A stretch of 64,000 nucleotides of DNA from Chlorobiales bacterium Clorobi_01 (GTDB lineage Bacteria > Bacteroidota > Chlorobiia > Chlorobiales > Chlorobiaceae), in assembly GCA_001602925.1 (NCBI GenBank), contig LUZT01000005.1, positions 248,001 to 312,000 of the forward strand. The letters are read 5' to 3'. Positions 40,824 through 49,215 of the stretch are shown here, one piece after another (position 1 is the stretch's first letter; each line of letters starts with the position of its first letter). Position numbers and translations under genes: made by a program. Under the pieces are notes generated by a model. That model saw only the letters and a program-made list of their open reading frames with translations. It was not told where the DNA came from and did no database searches.

Positions 40824-41869
40824 GATTTCGACCCCTCGCAACAGTGATCCTTCCATGCGGCATCGGTAAAAACGCGCAGATCGTTCCATCTGCCCGAGGC
40901 AATCCACTCGGCGATGTAATCGACCGTCCTCGAATAATTAAGCGGCTTGCCCGGCGGCATGGCGAGCCACTCTTTGAGCAGCTCGCCATCGAGCGTGTGC
41001 ATCGACATGCCATAACCAAGCTGCACCATTGCCAGCGCGTTGGACTCCTGCTCGATCTGGCCGTCGAGCGGACGGAGCAGCATCTTCTTGCCGAGATGCA
41101 ACGCCTCGCCCGGCAACTCGAAGCCCGCGTTGCAGACCACCCCGGAGCACTCCATGAGGTCGCGCAGGAACCCTTCCCGCGAGTAGCCCCGGAAGCAGAG
41201 ATGACCATCGTCGCGATCCTCCTTGACCTTGCCGTAAATAAAAAAGCGGTACGCATCGAACGGACGAAGAAACGCTTCGATGTCCTCGACCTCCTCGAAC
41301 GGCAGGTAAACCAGAATCTTCTGTGGATCCTCCTCTGGCCGGACGGCATTGTAGAGCGTTTGGGGAATAACCGGCGGAAAGATTGGCTGATTAAAATGGT
41401 CCCAGTGCAATCCGGCGTTGTAGCGGGCCGGAGCGAAATTGAGCAGAGTGTACTTTTCGAAGAGATTACCGCGCGCTATGGGGATATGGAAAGGAAATGC
41501 GTACTGGTGACCAAACCCGACGCTCACGATCCCTTTGAACCGGGCAGCCATCGAAGTGACCGGCTCGAAATCGGTGATCACCAGATCGACACACGTGGTA
41601 TCAAGCGACAGAACATCGGCCCAAAGACTGACAAAATCGAGCTGGAACATGGTCTCCATGTAACTCATCTTGCCACGGCGCGTCACCAGGGTGAACCCCT
41701 TGACCACCTTGTAGGGAGCGAACACTTCGATTTCGCGAAGCTCCTCCTCCTTTCTGCCGCTGATGATGACCTGAACCTCGTGACCATCTTCCTTGAGCTT
41801 TCTGACCAGCTCCCTGCTTCTGCTGATATGGCCATTCCCTGTTCCCTGAACGCCGAAAAGGATCTTCAT
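40820..41869 (-). CDS. Glycosyltransferase of the MJ1255/GT-B type
   Basis: 349 residues from ATG 41869. KILFGVQGTGNGHISRSREL is the GT-B glycine-rich opening seen in MurG-like and MJ1255-family transferases. DLVITDFEPVTSMAARF lies in the N-terminal domain, while the C-terminal domain has ECSGVVCNAGFELPGEALHL, the nucleotide-sugar site with a catalytic-type Glu, and KKMLLRPLDGQIEQ. Donor and acceptor unknown. The frame is open another 39 codons upstream without homology. First gene of a minus-strand unit with the nitroreductase and aat. Confidence 0.75.
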   Translation of the reverse strand: MKILFGVQGTGNGHISRSRELVRKLKEDGHEVQVIISGRKEEELREIEVFAPYKVVKGFTLVTRRGKMSYMETMFQLDFVSLWADVLSLDTTCVDLVITDFEPVTSMAARFKGIVSVGFGHQYAFPFHIPIARGNLFEKYTLLNFAPARYNAGLHWDHFNQPIFPPVIPQTLYNAVRPEEDPQKILVYLPFEEVEDIEAFLRPFDAYRFFIYGKVKEDRDDGHLCFRGYSREGFLRDLMECSGVVCNAGFELPGEALHLGKKMLLRPLDGQIEQESNALAMVQLGYGMSMHTLDGELLKEWLAMPPGKPLNYSRTVDYIAEWIASGRWNDLRVFTDAAWKDHCCEGSKS

Positions 41870-41971
41870 GCACTGCGTTTGTTTAATGCCTTCCCGTTGC
41901 CAGTCAAAAGCCACGGGACTGGATGCCAATAGCTTAAAATTACAATTATTACGGAAATATAGAAGAAGGCA

Positions 41972-41992
41972 GCAACGGCGTAACACCGTTGC
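41972..41992. repeat. Palindrome between divergent glycosyltransferase and methyltransferase genes
   Basis: GCAACGG (41972-41978) and CCGTTGC (41986-41992), loop CGTAACA. The same arms occur in the hairpin at 3795-3813. It could be an operator or a dispersed palindrome; no T-run follows. Confidence 0.4.
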
Positions 41993-42102
41993 ATCACAGA
42001 TTGACCGGCGGCATGAGAGAAACGGAGAAAAGTGTTAGTTTAAGAGAGTCCGACCCGAAAGCCAGTGATACACCCAAGCAATCTTTTCATGCCTGTTTTT
42101 CG

Positions 42103-42984
42103 ATGGAAATCAAGACCGACATTCTTCTTGGCGACTGCAAAGAAGTTCTGAAAACGCTGCCAGACGATTCGGTGGATTTGATCTTCACTTCGCCGCCTTA
42201 CGCCGACCAGCGGAAAAAAACCTACGGCGGCATCCATCCAGATGACTACGTGGAATGGTTCCTGCCGATAGCTGCAGAGCTGAAACGGGTTCTCAAGCCC
42301 ACAGGAACCTTCATCCTTAATATCAAGGAGAAAGTGGTCAACGGCGAACGCAGCACATATGTGATGGAGTTGATCCTCGAAATGCGAAAACAGCAGGCAT
42401 GGCTCTGGACAGAAGAGTTCATCTGGCACAAAAAAAACTGCTATCCCGGCAAATGGCCCAACCGATTCAGGGATTCGTGGGAGCGGCTTATCCAGTTCAA
42501 CAAGAATCGGCATTTTTACATGAATCAGGAAGCGGTCATGGTGCCAATGGGCAACTGGTCAAAAACGCGCCTGAAAAATCTCAGCGAGACAGACAAGACG
42601 CGCGACGAATCGAAAGTCGGCAGCGGCTTTGGCAAGAACATTTCCAACTGGCTTCAACGCGAAATGGCCTACCCGACCAACGTGCTGCATCTTGCCACCG
42701 AGTGTAATAACAAAAACCACAGTGCGGCCTTTCCCGAGGGACTGCCTGAATGGTTCATCAAGCTCTTCACCAAAGAGGGTGACACTGTGCTCGACCCGTT
42801 TATGGGTTCCGGCACCACCAATACCGTCGCCCAGCGCATGAAGCGCAACTCCATCGGCATCGAGATCATGCCGGAGTATCACGAGATGGTTGAAAACGAA
42901 CTCAGGCCGGTGGAACTCTATCTGCTTGAAAAAAAAGACAGTTATGCCCCTACTGAACCTCGGCGACGTATCGAACTACGTTGA
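42103..42984 (+). CDS. Type II DNA methyltransferase, beta class (probable N4-cytosine)
   Basis: Modification enzyme of a restriction-modification pair. 293 residues from ATG 42103. The catalytic motif TSPPY at 29-33 comes first and the AdoMet motif DPFMGSGTT at 231-239 last, which is the beta-class order; S-P-P-Y is most common in N4-cytosine enzymes, though N6-adenine cannot be excluded. Between them lie WPNRFRDSWERLIQFNK and a variable target-recognition region. An upstream in-frame extension to 42013 or 41989 is possible but lacks a ribosome site. The nuclease gene overlaps its end by 41 bases. Confidence 0.88.
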   Translation: MEIKTDILLGDCKEVLKTLPDDSVDLIFTSPPYADQRKKTYGGIHPDDYVEWFLPIAAELKRVLKPTGTFILNIKEKVVNGERSTYVMELILEMRKQQAWLWTEEFIWHKKNCYPGKWPNRFRDSWERLIQFNKNRHFYMNQEAVMVPMGNWSKTRLKNLSETDKTRDESKVGSGFGKNISNWLQREMAYPTNVLHLATECNNKNHSAAFPEGLPEWFIKLFTKEGDTVLDPFMGSGTTNTVAQRMKRNSIGIEIMPEYHEMVENELRPVELYLLEKKDSYAPTEPRRRIELR

Positions 42985-43684
42985 AGAAAACATCGGCGTT
43001 TTTCACCAGAAAAGAATCGCCAGCCTTGACACATTGCGCCTATCAACGGTACTGAAAAGGAAGAACCCTTACCTGTTCAAGGCCAAGCACATGCAAACCG
43101 CTGAACAAATCGTCCGGGGGCTGGTCGATGCCCACATTTCCTCGAACGAAGAGACTGTTTTCGGAGACTGGCTTGAAGGGTTGGCTATCTTCATCAATGA
43201 GAAGGTTTTTAGCGGCTGGAAATCAGGCATTCCAGGCATCGACCTCGAATTCGACCGAAATAACTGCCGTTACATTGTAAGTATCAAATCTGGCCCCAAC
43301 TGGGGTAACAGCGGCCAGATCAAGAAAATGACCGATAATTTCCGGTCTGCGAAAAGAACGCTTCGCACTAGCAATTCCGGAATACAGGTGGTAGCAGTCA
43401 ATGGATGCTGTTACGGTCAAGACAGAAATCCTGACAAAGGTGACTACTTCAAATATTGCGGGCAGGATTTCTGGGCCTTCATTTCGGGAGAAACCGAACT
43501 TTATACCCAAATCATCGAACCTCTCGGCCACAAAGCGCAGGAGAAAAACGAAGCGTTCCAGCAATCCTACGTCCAGATGCTCAACCGCTTCACGCTGGAG
43601 TTCGGCAGGGAGTATTGCAACGAAAACGGAGCGATAGACTGGGCAAAACTCGTGCGTTTCAATTCAGCTGCTGGGCGCGTGTGA
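42944..43684 (+). CDS. Type II restriction endonuclease, PmeII-like
   Basis: Nuclease partner of the methyltransferase. 246 residues from ATG 42944. NPYLFKAKHMQTAEQIVRGL, SSNEETVFGDWLEGLAIFI and SGIPGIDLEFD followed by YIVSIKSGPNWGNSGQIKKM resemble the PmeII-type restriction family as I remember it. The PD-(D/E)xK-like site would be Asp100 with Ser113-Ile-Lys115, so serine stands where Glu/Asp is usual; Glu102 or Glu79 may compensate. Recognition sequence not predictable. The 41-base overlap with the methyltransferase suggests the nuclease is translated after or coupled to the protective enzyme. No controller (C) gene is visible. Confidence 0.7.
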   Translation: MPLLNLGDVSNYVEENIGVFHQKRIASLDTLRLSTVLKRKNPYLFKAKHMQTAEQIVRGLVDAHISSNEETVFGDWLEGLAIFINEKVFSGWKSGIPGIDLEFDRNNCRYIVSIKSGPNWGNSGQIKKMTDNFRSAKRTLRTSNSGIQVVAVNGCCYGQDRNPDKGDYFKYCGQDFWAFISGETELYTQIIEPLGHKAQEKNEAFQQSYVQMLNRFTLEFGREYCNENGAIDWAKLVRFNSAAGRV

Positions 43685-43744
43685 GCCGTTTGGTGCAGTG
43701 CAGTATAGACGACGTGGACGCTGTGGACTCGGGGGACGGGGGAG

Positions 43745-43775
43745 GAGCCGGGAGGAATTCCGGCTCATCATTTTT
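43745..43775 (+). terminator. Terminator after the restriction gene
   Basis: GAGCCGG (43745-43751) and CCGGCTC (43760-43766) form a 7-bp stem with an 8-base loop, followed by ATCATTTTT. It lies between the convergent nuclease and pcrA genes. Confidence 0.7.
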
Positions 43776-43777
43776 CA

Positions 43778-46021
43778 TCACACAATCTTCAGATTGGCGT
43801 ACTGCACCATCAGCGTTTTTTCTCCGGCGGTACGGAAGTTGATCTTCACCTTCTGCTTCGCGCCGCTGCCCTGCACTTCGAGCACGGTGCCGGGGCCAAA
43901 GATGGCGTGCTGCACTCGCGTGCCGGGCCGGTACTCGCTTTTGGCCGCGCCAGTGGGGCGCGCCGATCCGGCGGGTTTGACGGTCGGCACCTTTGCCGCC
44001 GGGCTGCCCGGCTGAGGCCTCAGCGACGAGCCGAAGACCGGGCGTCCAGCCATCGCCGTAGCAGAGACCTTCGTCGGGCTTTCGGAGAGCTTGCGGCCTC
44101 CTTCGGTGACAACGATATCGGGGTCGATTTCGTTGATGAAGGTTGAGCGCAAGCACATTTGCGGCTGGCCGTACATGTAGCGGCTCTGCGCCCACGACAG
44201 GAACAGTTTGGTCTGCGCACGGGTGATCGCCACGTAGAACAACCGCCGCTCCTCCTCCATTTCGCCCGGTTCGTAGCTGTTGAGCGGAAAGAGTTTCTCC
44301 TCCATGCCGGTGACGAACACCACCGGAAATTCGAGACCTTTCGCCGCGTGCACCGTCATGAGCGAAACATAGTTGTCCGACTCCTGTGTTTCGTCGTAGT
44401 CCGAGGCGAGCGAGATGGTCGAGAGGAAGTCGCCGAGCGTGGCCGAATTGGGATTGTGGTCGGCGAAGTCGCGCGTCATCGAGAGCAGCTCCTGAAGGTT
44501 CTCGTGCCGCGCAAGCGCTTCGGGCGTGTTCTCCTCCTTCAAGAGCGAGAGCAGGCCGGTGGTCTCGTAGAGCATCGAGAGCACGTCGTAGGCCGTGCCC
44601 TCTTCGGCCTGCTTCCGCATCGCCTCGATGAGGTCGGCGAACTGCGTCAGCGCGTTGACGAGCCGCGCCTGGAATCCCCCCTCACCCGCGCGCTTCACCG
44701 CTTCATAGAGCGAAATGTTCCGTTCCTCGGCGAACTCCTTGAGCTTGTTGATGCTCACGTCGCCGATCTTGCGCAGCGGAAAGTTGATGACCCGCAGAAG
44801 CGACTCGCTGTCACGGTCGTTCAGCACGAGCCGCATGTAGGCCACGGCATCCTTGATCTCCTTGCGCTTGTAGAACGACACGCTGCCGAAAATCTTGTAC
44901 GGAATGCGGTTCTGCCGCATCATGTCCTCGATCACGCGCGACTGGGCGTTGGTGCGATAGAAAACCGCGAACGACCGGTACTGCGCGCCCTTCGACAGCC
45001 GGATCGAGTTGATGTGCTCGGCGACCTTTTCGGCCTCGCGCTTTTCGTTGAACGCCTCGATCAGCGTGATCGGCTCGCCCATGCCGGCGTTCGCCACCAG
45101 CTCCTTCTTGATCTGGCGCGTGTTGCGGCTGATGACGCTGTTGGCCGCGTCGAGAATCGTCTTGGTGCTGCGATAGTTATCGACCAGCTTGAAGAGCTGC
45201 GCGTCGCCATAATCATCGTTGAAGTTGAGCATGTTCGAGATGTCCGCCCCGCGCCACGAGTAGATCGACTGCGCGTCGTCGCCAACGACGAAAATATTGC
45301 GATGCTTCTCGGCAATCATCTTCGCGACGAGGTACTGCACGCGGTTGGTGTCCTGGTACTCGTCGATGAGCAGGTACTTGAAATACTCCTGCAACTGCTC
45401 CAGCACGCGCGGCTGCTCGGTGAACAGCTCGATCGGCTTGATGAGCAGGTCGTCGAAATCGAGCGCGTTGTTCTCGCGCAGCTTCTGTACGTAGCGCTCA
45501 TAGACCAGCGAAATCTTCTGCGACTGGTCGTCGATCGCCTTGCGATGGAACTCCGGCGGCAGAACGAAACTGTTCTTGGCCTTGCTGATGGCCGAGTGCA
45601 CGAGGTTCACCGGCAGCGTTTCGGGCGACAGGTTCAGCTCCTTCATGCACTGCTTGATGAGGCTCTTGCTGTCGTCGGCGTCGAAGATCGAGAAGTTGCG
45701 GTCGTAGCCGATCAGGTGGATGTAGCTGCGAAGCAACCGCGCGAACACCGAGTGGAAGGTGCCGATCCAGAGGCTGGAGGCGCTGCCATATTCGAGGATG
45801 CCGTCGATACGCTGGCGCATCTCGCCTGCCGCCTTGTTGGTGAAGGTGAGGGCGAGAATGTTCTGGGGCGAAACCCCGACGTTGCGGATGAGGTGCGCGA
45901 TGCGGTAGGTAATGACGCGAGTCTTGCCCGACCCCGCGCCAGCAAGCACCATCACGGGGCCTTCGGTAGCGAGCACGGCCTGTCGCTGAACATCATTGAG
46001 TCCTTGGAGAAAATCTGTCAA
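43778..46021 (-). CDS. pcrA: ATP-dependent DNA helicase of the UvrD/PcrA family
   Basis: Superfamily 1A 3'-5' helicase in excision repair, replication restart and RecA removal. 747 residues. LNDVQRQAVLATEGPVMVLA (Q motif) is followed by Walker A GAGSGKTR near 28-35, LTFTNKAAGEM (Ia), YLLIDEYQDTN (II), GDDAQSIYSWRGAD (III), FKLVDNYRST (IV), VSLMTVHAAKGLEFPVVF (V) and RRLFYVAITRAQ (VI). The C-terminal about 60 residues form the Tudor-like domain (YRPGTRVQHAIFGPGTVLEV) that contacts RNA polymerase. Intact, standard length. Confidence 0.96.
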   Translation of the reverse strand: MTDFLQGLNDVQRQAVLATEGPVMVLAGAGSGKTRVITYRIAHLIRNVGVSPQNILALTFTNKAAGEMRQRIDGILEYGSASSLWIGTFHSVFARLLRSYIHLIGYDRNFSIFDADDSKSLIKQCMKELNLSPETLPVNLVHSAISKAKNSFVLPPEFHRKAIDDQSQKISLVYERYVQKLRENNALDFDDLLIKPIELFTEQPRVLEQLQEYFKYLLIDEYQDTNRVQYLVAKMIAEKHRNIFVVGDDAQSIYSWRGADISNMLNFNDDYGDAQLFKLVDNYRSTKTILDAANSVISRNTRQIKKELVANAGMGEPITLIEAFNEKREAEKVAEHINSIRLSKGAQYRSFAVFYRTNAQSRVIEDMMRQNRIPYKIFGSVSFYKRKEIKDAVAYMRLVLNDRDSESLLRVINFPLRKIGDVSINKLKEFAEERNISLYEAVKRAGEGGFQARLVNALTQFADLIEAMRKQAEEGTAYDVLSMLYETTGLLSLLKEENTPEALARHENLQELLSMTRDFADHNPNSATLGDFLSTISLASDYDETQESDNYVSLMTVHAAKGLEFPVVFVTGMEEKLFPLNSYEPGEMEEERRLFYVAITRAQTKLFLSWAQSRYMYGQPQMCLRSTFINEIDPDIVVTEGGRKLSESPTKVSATAMAGRPVFGSSLRPQPGSPAAKVPTVKPAGSARPTGAAKSEYRPGTRVQHAIFGPGTVLEVQGSGAKQKVKINFRTAGEKTLMVQYANLKIV

Positions 46022-46044
46022 AGCTGCTGGAAATAAAAGGTTAG

Positions 46045-46078
46045 CGGCCCACTCTCCCGAAGGGGGATGGGAGGGCCG
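46045..46078. repeat. Imperfect hairpin upstream of pcrA
   Basis: CGGCC/GGCCG and CTCCC/GGGAG pair around a purine-rich loop with a three-base bulge. On the minus strand it is followed by a T-rich stretch, so it may end the dehydratase transcript. Confidence 0.4.
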
Positions 46079-46147
46079 TTACAAAGCTCAGAAGAATTTC
46101 GCACATCCGGACTCGAATACCAACGCTGACATTAGAAAAAACCGTCC

Positions 46148-46483
46148 TCAAACCAGCTTTTCGGTCTTCGTCGCCATGATGACGTCATTCAGATGAATGC
46201 CTCCGATGGCGTGCGTCCACCACGAGACGGTCACTTTGCCCCATTCGGTCAGGAGCGCCGGGTGGTGCCCCTCGGATTCGGCGAGCTGGCCTACCCTGAC
46301 GGTGAAGTCGAGCGCATCCTGGAAATCCTTGAACGTGAAAACCCTGACCAGTTTCGGAGTGCCGGAGTCATCGACAAGGTTCCACTCCGGAAGGTAGGAA
46401 AGTTGCCGCTGAAGCTCTTCCGGAGCCATCGGAGCTGCCGTCCCCTCGCAGGGCACGCAATGCCTGTTTTCGAGCTTTGTCAT
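46148..46483 (-). CDS. phhB: Pterin-4a-carbinolamine dehydratase
   Basis: Dehydrates 4a-hydroxytetrahydropterin. 111 residues, usual size. The core signature [27 protein letters not shown] (written here only in part: EGHHP near 76 and VSWWTH) supplies the catalytic histidines, and [17 protein letters not shown] ends the fold. A phenylalanine hydroxylase partner is not visible. Green sulfur bacteria are known to make glycosylated biopterins (limipterin, tepidopterin), so a role in their recycling is a reasonable inference; other bacterial homologues act on molybdopterin metabolism or as assembly factors. Confidence 0.92.
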   Translation of the reverse strand: MTKLENRHCVPCEGTAAPMAPEELQRQLSYLPEWNLVDDSGTPKLVRVFTFKDFQDALDFTVRVGQLAESEGHHPALLTEWGKVTVSWWTHAIGGIHLNDVIMATKTEKLV

Positions 46484-46728
46484 GATATGTTCTCCTGTCT
46501 TGTGTTCCGCAGATCAGGCCCAGCTCGCCCCGCTGGCGATGTCACCGGAATGCTGCTTTGCCTTTGCGTAATTTTCAACCGCGCCATCCATCACAGAGTT
46601 GCACACGGGTCATGTCCGGAAACTGTAAAACCTCTGCTCGCGCCCTATCTTTTGCTATTTCCTTGCTATATTAGGCATCCGAAATTTCCGGCCTCGACAC
46701 TGGCCGCCTCCGCTCAACTGGTACAGGC

Positions 46729-48180
46729 ATGTTTCCTCTGGTTTATGAAATCAATACGCGAGTCTGGCTGAAAGAGATTTCGGCGAGGCTTGGGCACCCT
46801 CTCACCCTTGAAGAGGTACCCGAGGAGGAGTTGCAGATTCTTCGCGACGGGGAGTTCACCCATGTCTGGCTCATGGGCGTGTGGAGACCGAGCCGCTACA
46901 GCGCGGCTATCGCGGCTTCGCATCGGGGGCTTCGCCCGGAGTTGCTCGATCATCTCAAGGATCTGCAACCCGAGGATATTGTCAGCTCCCCCTACTCCAT
47001 TCCGGCTTACGAAGTCAGCAAGGCCATCGGCGGTCAGGAGGCGCTCGTGGCGTTCCGCAAACGCCTCACCGACATGGGCATCAGGCTGATCCTCGATTTC
47101 GTGCCGAACCACATGGCGCTCGACAACCGCTGGCTGCCCGAACATCCCGAGCTGTTCGTCACCATTTCGAGGCACGAGCAGTGCCACGATCCCTCCTCTT
47201 GCTTCGAATACACCAGAAGCAAATACCTCGCCCACGGCAAAGACCCGTACTTCCCGCCCTGGACCGACACCCTGCAGCTCAACTACGCCAATCCGGCCAC
47301 GCACGAGATGATGATCCACAACCTGTCGCACATCAGCGACCTGTGCGATGGCGTGCGCTGCGATGTGGCCATGCTGATTCTGAAGGATGTGTTCAACACC
47401 ACATGGGGCAACCTCACCGGAAAGATGACCGAGGAGTTCTGGCCAAAAGCGATCGAGACGATCCGAAAAAAGCACCCGAAGTTTCTCTTTCTTGCAGAAT
47501 CGTACTGGAGCCGCGAGTGGGAATTGCAGCAGATGGGGTTCGATTTCACCTATGACAAACCGTTTTACGACTACCTCGGTGCCTCGCCGGTCAATGTGCC
47601 GAAGCTCAAGGGCCATCTGCTCGCCGACTGGGAGTATCAGCAGAAGCTGTGCCGGTTCATCGAGAACCACGACGAGGTTCGCGCCTCGGAGCGCTTCGGC
47701 CCGAACCACGCGGTCGCGGCGCTGGTGATGCTCACCTCGCCCGGCATGAACCTGATCCACCAGGGGCAGATGCTCGGCCTGAAAAAGAAAATTCCCGTGC
47801 AGCTCATCCGGCATTCGAAAGAGCCTTCACACAAGGCGCTTTTGCACCTGTACCTCAAACTGTTCGAATTCCGCCGTGAAGCGGTGATTCAGGAGGGCCA
47901 TACCGAATGGCTCGAACTGAACGCGAATGGCCAGTCGCTCTGTTTCGGCTACTGCCGCACGATTCCTGGCGTTCACGCCTTCATTCTCGCCAACTTTTCG
48001 GCAACCGGCATCGACACACGCTTCAGCCATCCGGCGCTCGCAGGTCTGAAAGAATCGGCCATCACCGCCTTTTCGACCCGCTTTCCGGAGCATCCGCATG
48101 AACGCCAGCTCGAAGACGCGACCCTGAGCATCCGCCTCGCGCCCCACGAAGGAGTTCTGCTCATAGCCAAAAACAGCTGA
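46729..48180 (+). CDS. Alpha-amylase-family (GH13) glycosyl hydrolase or transferase
   Basis: 483 residues, cytosolic (no signal peptide). The four GH13 regions are visible: DFVPNHMA near 121, DGVRCDVAML near 210 with the nucleophile Asp, AESYWSREWEL near 264 with acid/base Glu, and ENHDEVRAS near 310 with the third Asp. Compact C-terminal beta domain follows. Acts on alpha-glucans, malto-oligosaccharides or trehalose-type sugars, probably in glycogen metabolism; exact activity unclear. Followed 48 bp later by yjbQ on the same strand. Confidence 0.88.
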   Translation: MFPLVYEINTRVWLKEISARLGHPLTLEEVPEEELQILRDGEFTHVWLMGVWRPSRYSAAIAASHRGLRPELLDHLKDLQPEDIVSSPYSIPAYEVSKAIGGQEALVAFRKRLTDMGIRLILDFVPNHMALDNRWLPEHPELFVTISRHEQCHDPSSCFEYTRSKYLAHGKDPYFPPWTDTLQLNYANPATHEMMIHNLSHISDLCDGVRCDVAMLILKDVFNTTWGNLTGKMTEEFWPKAIETIRKKHPKFLFLAESYWSREWELQQMGFDFTYDKPFYDYLGASPVNVPKLKGHLLADWEYQQKLCRFIENHDEVRASERFGPNHAVAALVMLTSPGMNLIHQGQMLGLKKKIPVQLIRHSKEPSHKALLHLYLKLFEFRREAVIQEGHTEWLELNANGQSLCFGYCRTIPGVHAFILANFSATGIDTRFSHPALAGLKESAITAFSTRFPEHPHERQLEDATLSIRLAPHEGVLLIAKNS

Positions 48181-48228
48181 CGCAGTTCAACCGGCGTTTT
48201 TCACCACCACATTTTCGCACACGCATCC

Positions 48229-48654
48229 ATGAACTACCATACCGCCACCATCGCCTGCCAGACAACGCAGCCAATCGACATTATCGACATCACCGCCGAT
48301 GTGCGTTCGGCGCTCGAAGAGTCCGGCCTGCAACAGGGCACCGTCACGCTGCTCAGCCGCCACACCACGGCCTGTCTCAACATCAACGAGCGGGAGGAGC
48401 GGCTCATGCAGGACATGACCACCTGGCTGAAGCGCTTCATCCCGAAGGATGGCGACTGGCTGCACAACATCGAAACCATCGATGGCCGTGACAACGCCCA
48501 TTCCCACCTGCTGGGACTTTTCATGAACAGCTCCGAAACGATTCCGTTCTCCGAAGGCCAGCTCATGCTCGGCGAATGGCAGTCGATCTTTTTCATTGAA
48601 CTTGACGGTCCGCGCCCGAAACGCGAAGTGCTGGTGCATATTCAGGGAGAATAA
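48229..48654 (+). CDS. yjbQ: YjbQ/UPF0047 family protein
   Basis: 141 residues, the usual size for this small family, whose E. coli member has secondary thiamine-phosphate-synthase activity in vitro. Conserved RHTTACLNINEREERLMQDM near 44-63, then DNAHSHLLGLF and GEWQSIFFIELDGPR toward the end; the His residues around HTTA and the AHSH motif probably bind metal. Physiological function not settled. Likely cotranscribed with the GH13 gene. Confidence 0.9.
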   Translation: MNYHTATIACQTTQPIDIIDITADVRSALEESGLQQGTVTLLSRHTTACLNINEREERLMQDMTTWLKRFIPKDGDWLHNIETIDGRDNAHSHLLGLFMNSSETIPFSEGQLMLGEWQSIFFIELDGPRPKREVLVHIQGE

Positions 48655-48691
48655 AAGGGACGGAACCGCGGGGTCGGTCAGGATATGAAGA

Positions 48692-48914
48692 ATTGGGCTG
48701 AAGCCCGGATTTTTTAGCAGATGCTTGACCCCGGACTAAAGTCCAGGGCAATTGTCACGGGCTTATTGACCAATTCCCCTCTTCTCATCGAGCCACTTTT
48801 CCATTCAGTCGGGTTTTAACCAGACGGACATTCGACCTCTTACATTTACACTATTGCCCCGGTTTTCAAACCGGGGTTAATTTCCCCCATCTCTCCACTC
48901 GGCTTCAGCCCAAT
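48692..48914. repeat. Palindromic element with 14-bp terminal inverted repeats
   Basis: ATTGGGCTGAAGCC (48692-48705) is the exact reverse complement of 48901-48914. Inside are CCCCGGACT/AGTCCAGGG (48729-48748, one mismatch) and the perfect CCCCGGTTT/AAACCGGGG (48857-48876, two-base loop). No frame inside. It looks like a non-coding dispersed element (MITE- or REP-like); copies elsewhere would be needed to prove that. Confidence 0.5.
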
Positions 48915-48964
48915 ATCTTGTGCAACCGATTATTTTGATCATGCGCAACATGGAACAGAATGTA

Positions 48965-48988
48965 GGGGCGAGCCCTTGCGGTCGCCCC
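48965..48988. repeat. GGGGCGA/TCGCCCC hairpin repeat
   Basis: Perfect 7-bp stem preceded by TGTA. Similar TGTA-GGGCAA ... TTGCCC sequence occurs at 58787-58813, suggesting one family of intergenic palindromes. Confidence 0.45.
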
Positions 48989-49215
48989 AGAACCATATTG
49001 GCAGATCCCGGTTTGCCGACACGGTTGCGGATTCACCAATCCAATCAGGCAACCACGGAGATGGGCCACGGAAAAAATCTCTTTATTTCATTTCCACCAA
49101 ATCCCGATTTCGATCTCGATTCAGAACAAGGAAATCCCCCCATCCCGGAACGGTAGGCTGATCCGGGAGGTTAGAAAAACAACGTACTTTCATCTGAACA
49201 TCATCCCCGTAACCT

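Larger units (their letters stand above)
48655..49215. other. Palindrome-rich spacer before dxs
   Basis: No gene seen. It contains a 14-bp inverted pair bounding 48692-48914, two internal hairpins (48729-48748; 48857-48876) and a separate GGGGCGA/TCGCCCC hairpin (48965-48988), listed below. The last 220 bp before dxs must hold its promoter but no clear -35/-10 was picked. Confidence 0.5.

Noticed and set aside
44159-46036. 625-codon plus-strand open frame opposite pcrA
   Set aside because: Antisense shadow; low-complexity Leu/Val/Arg-rich translation and all helicase motifs are on the other strand.
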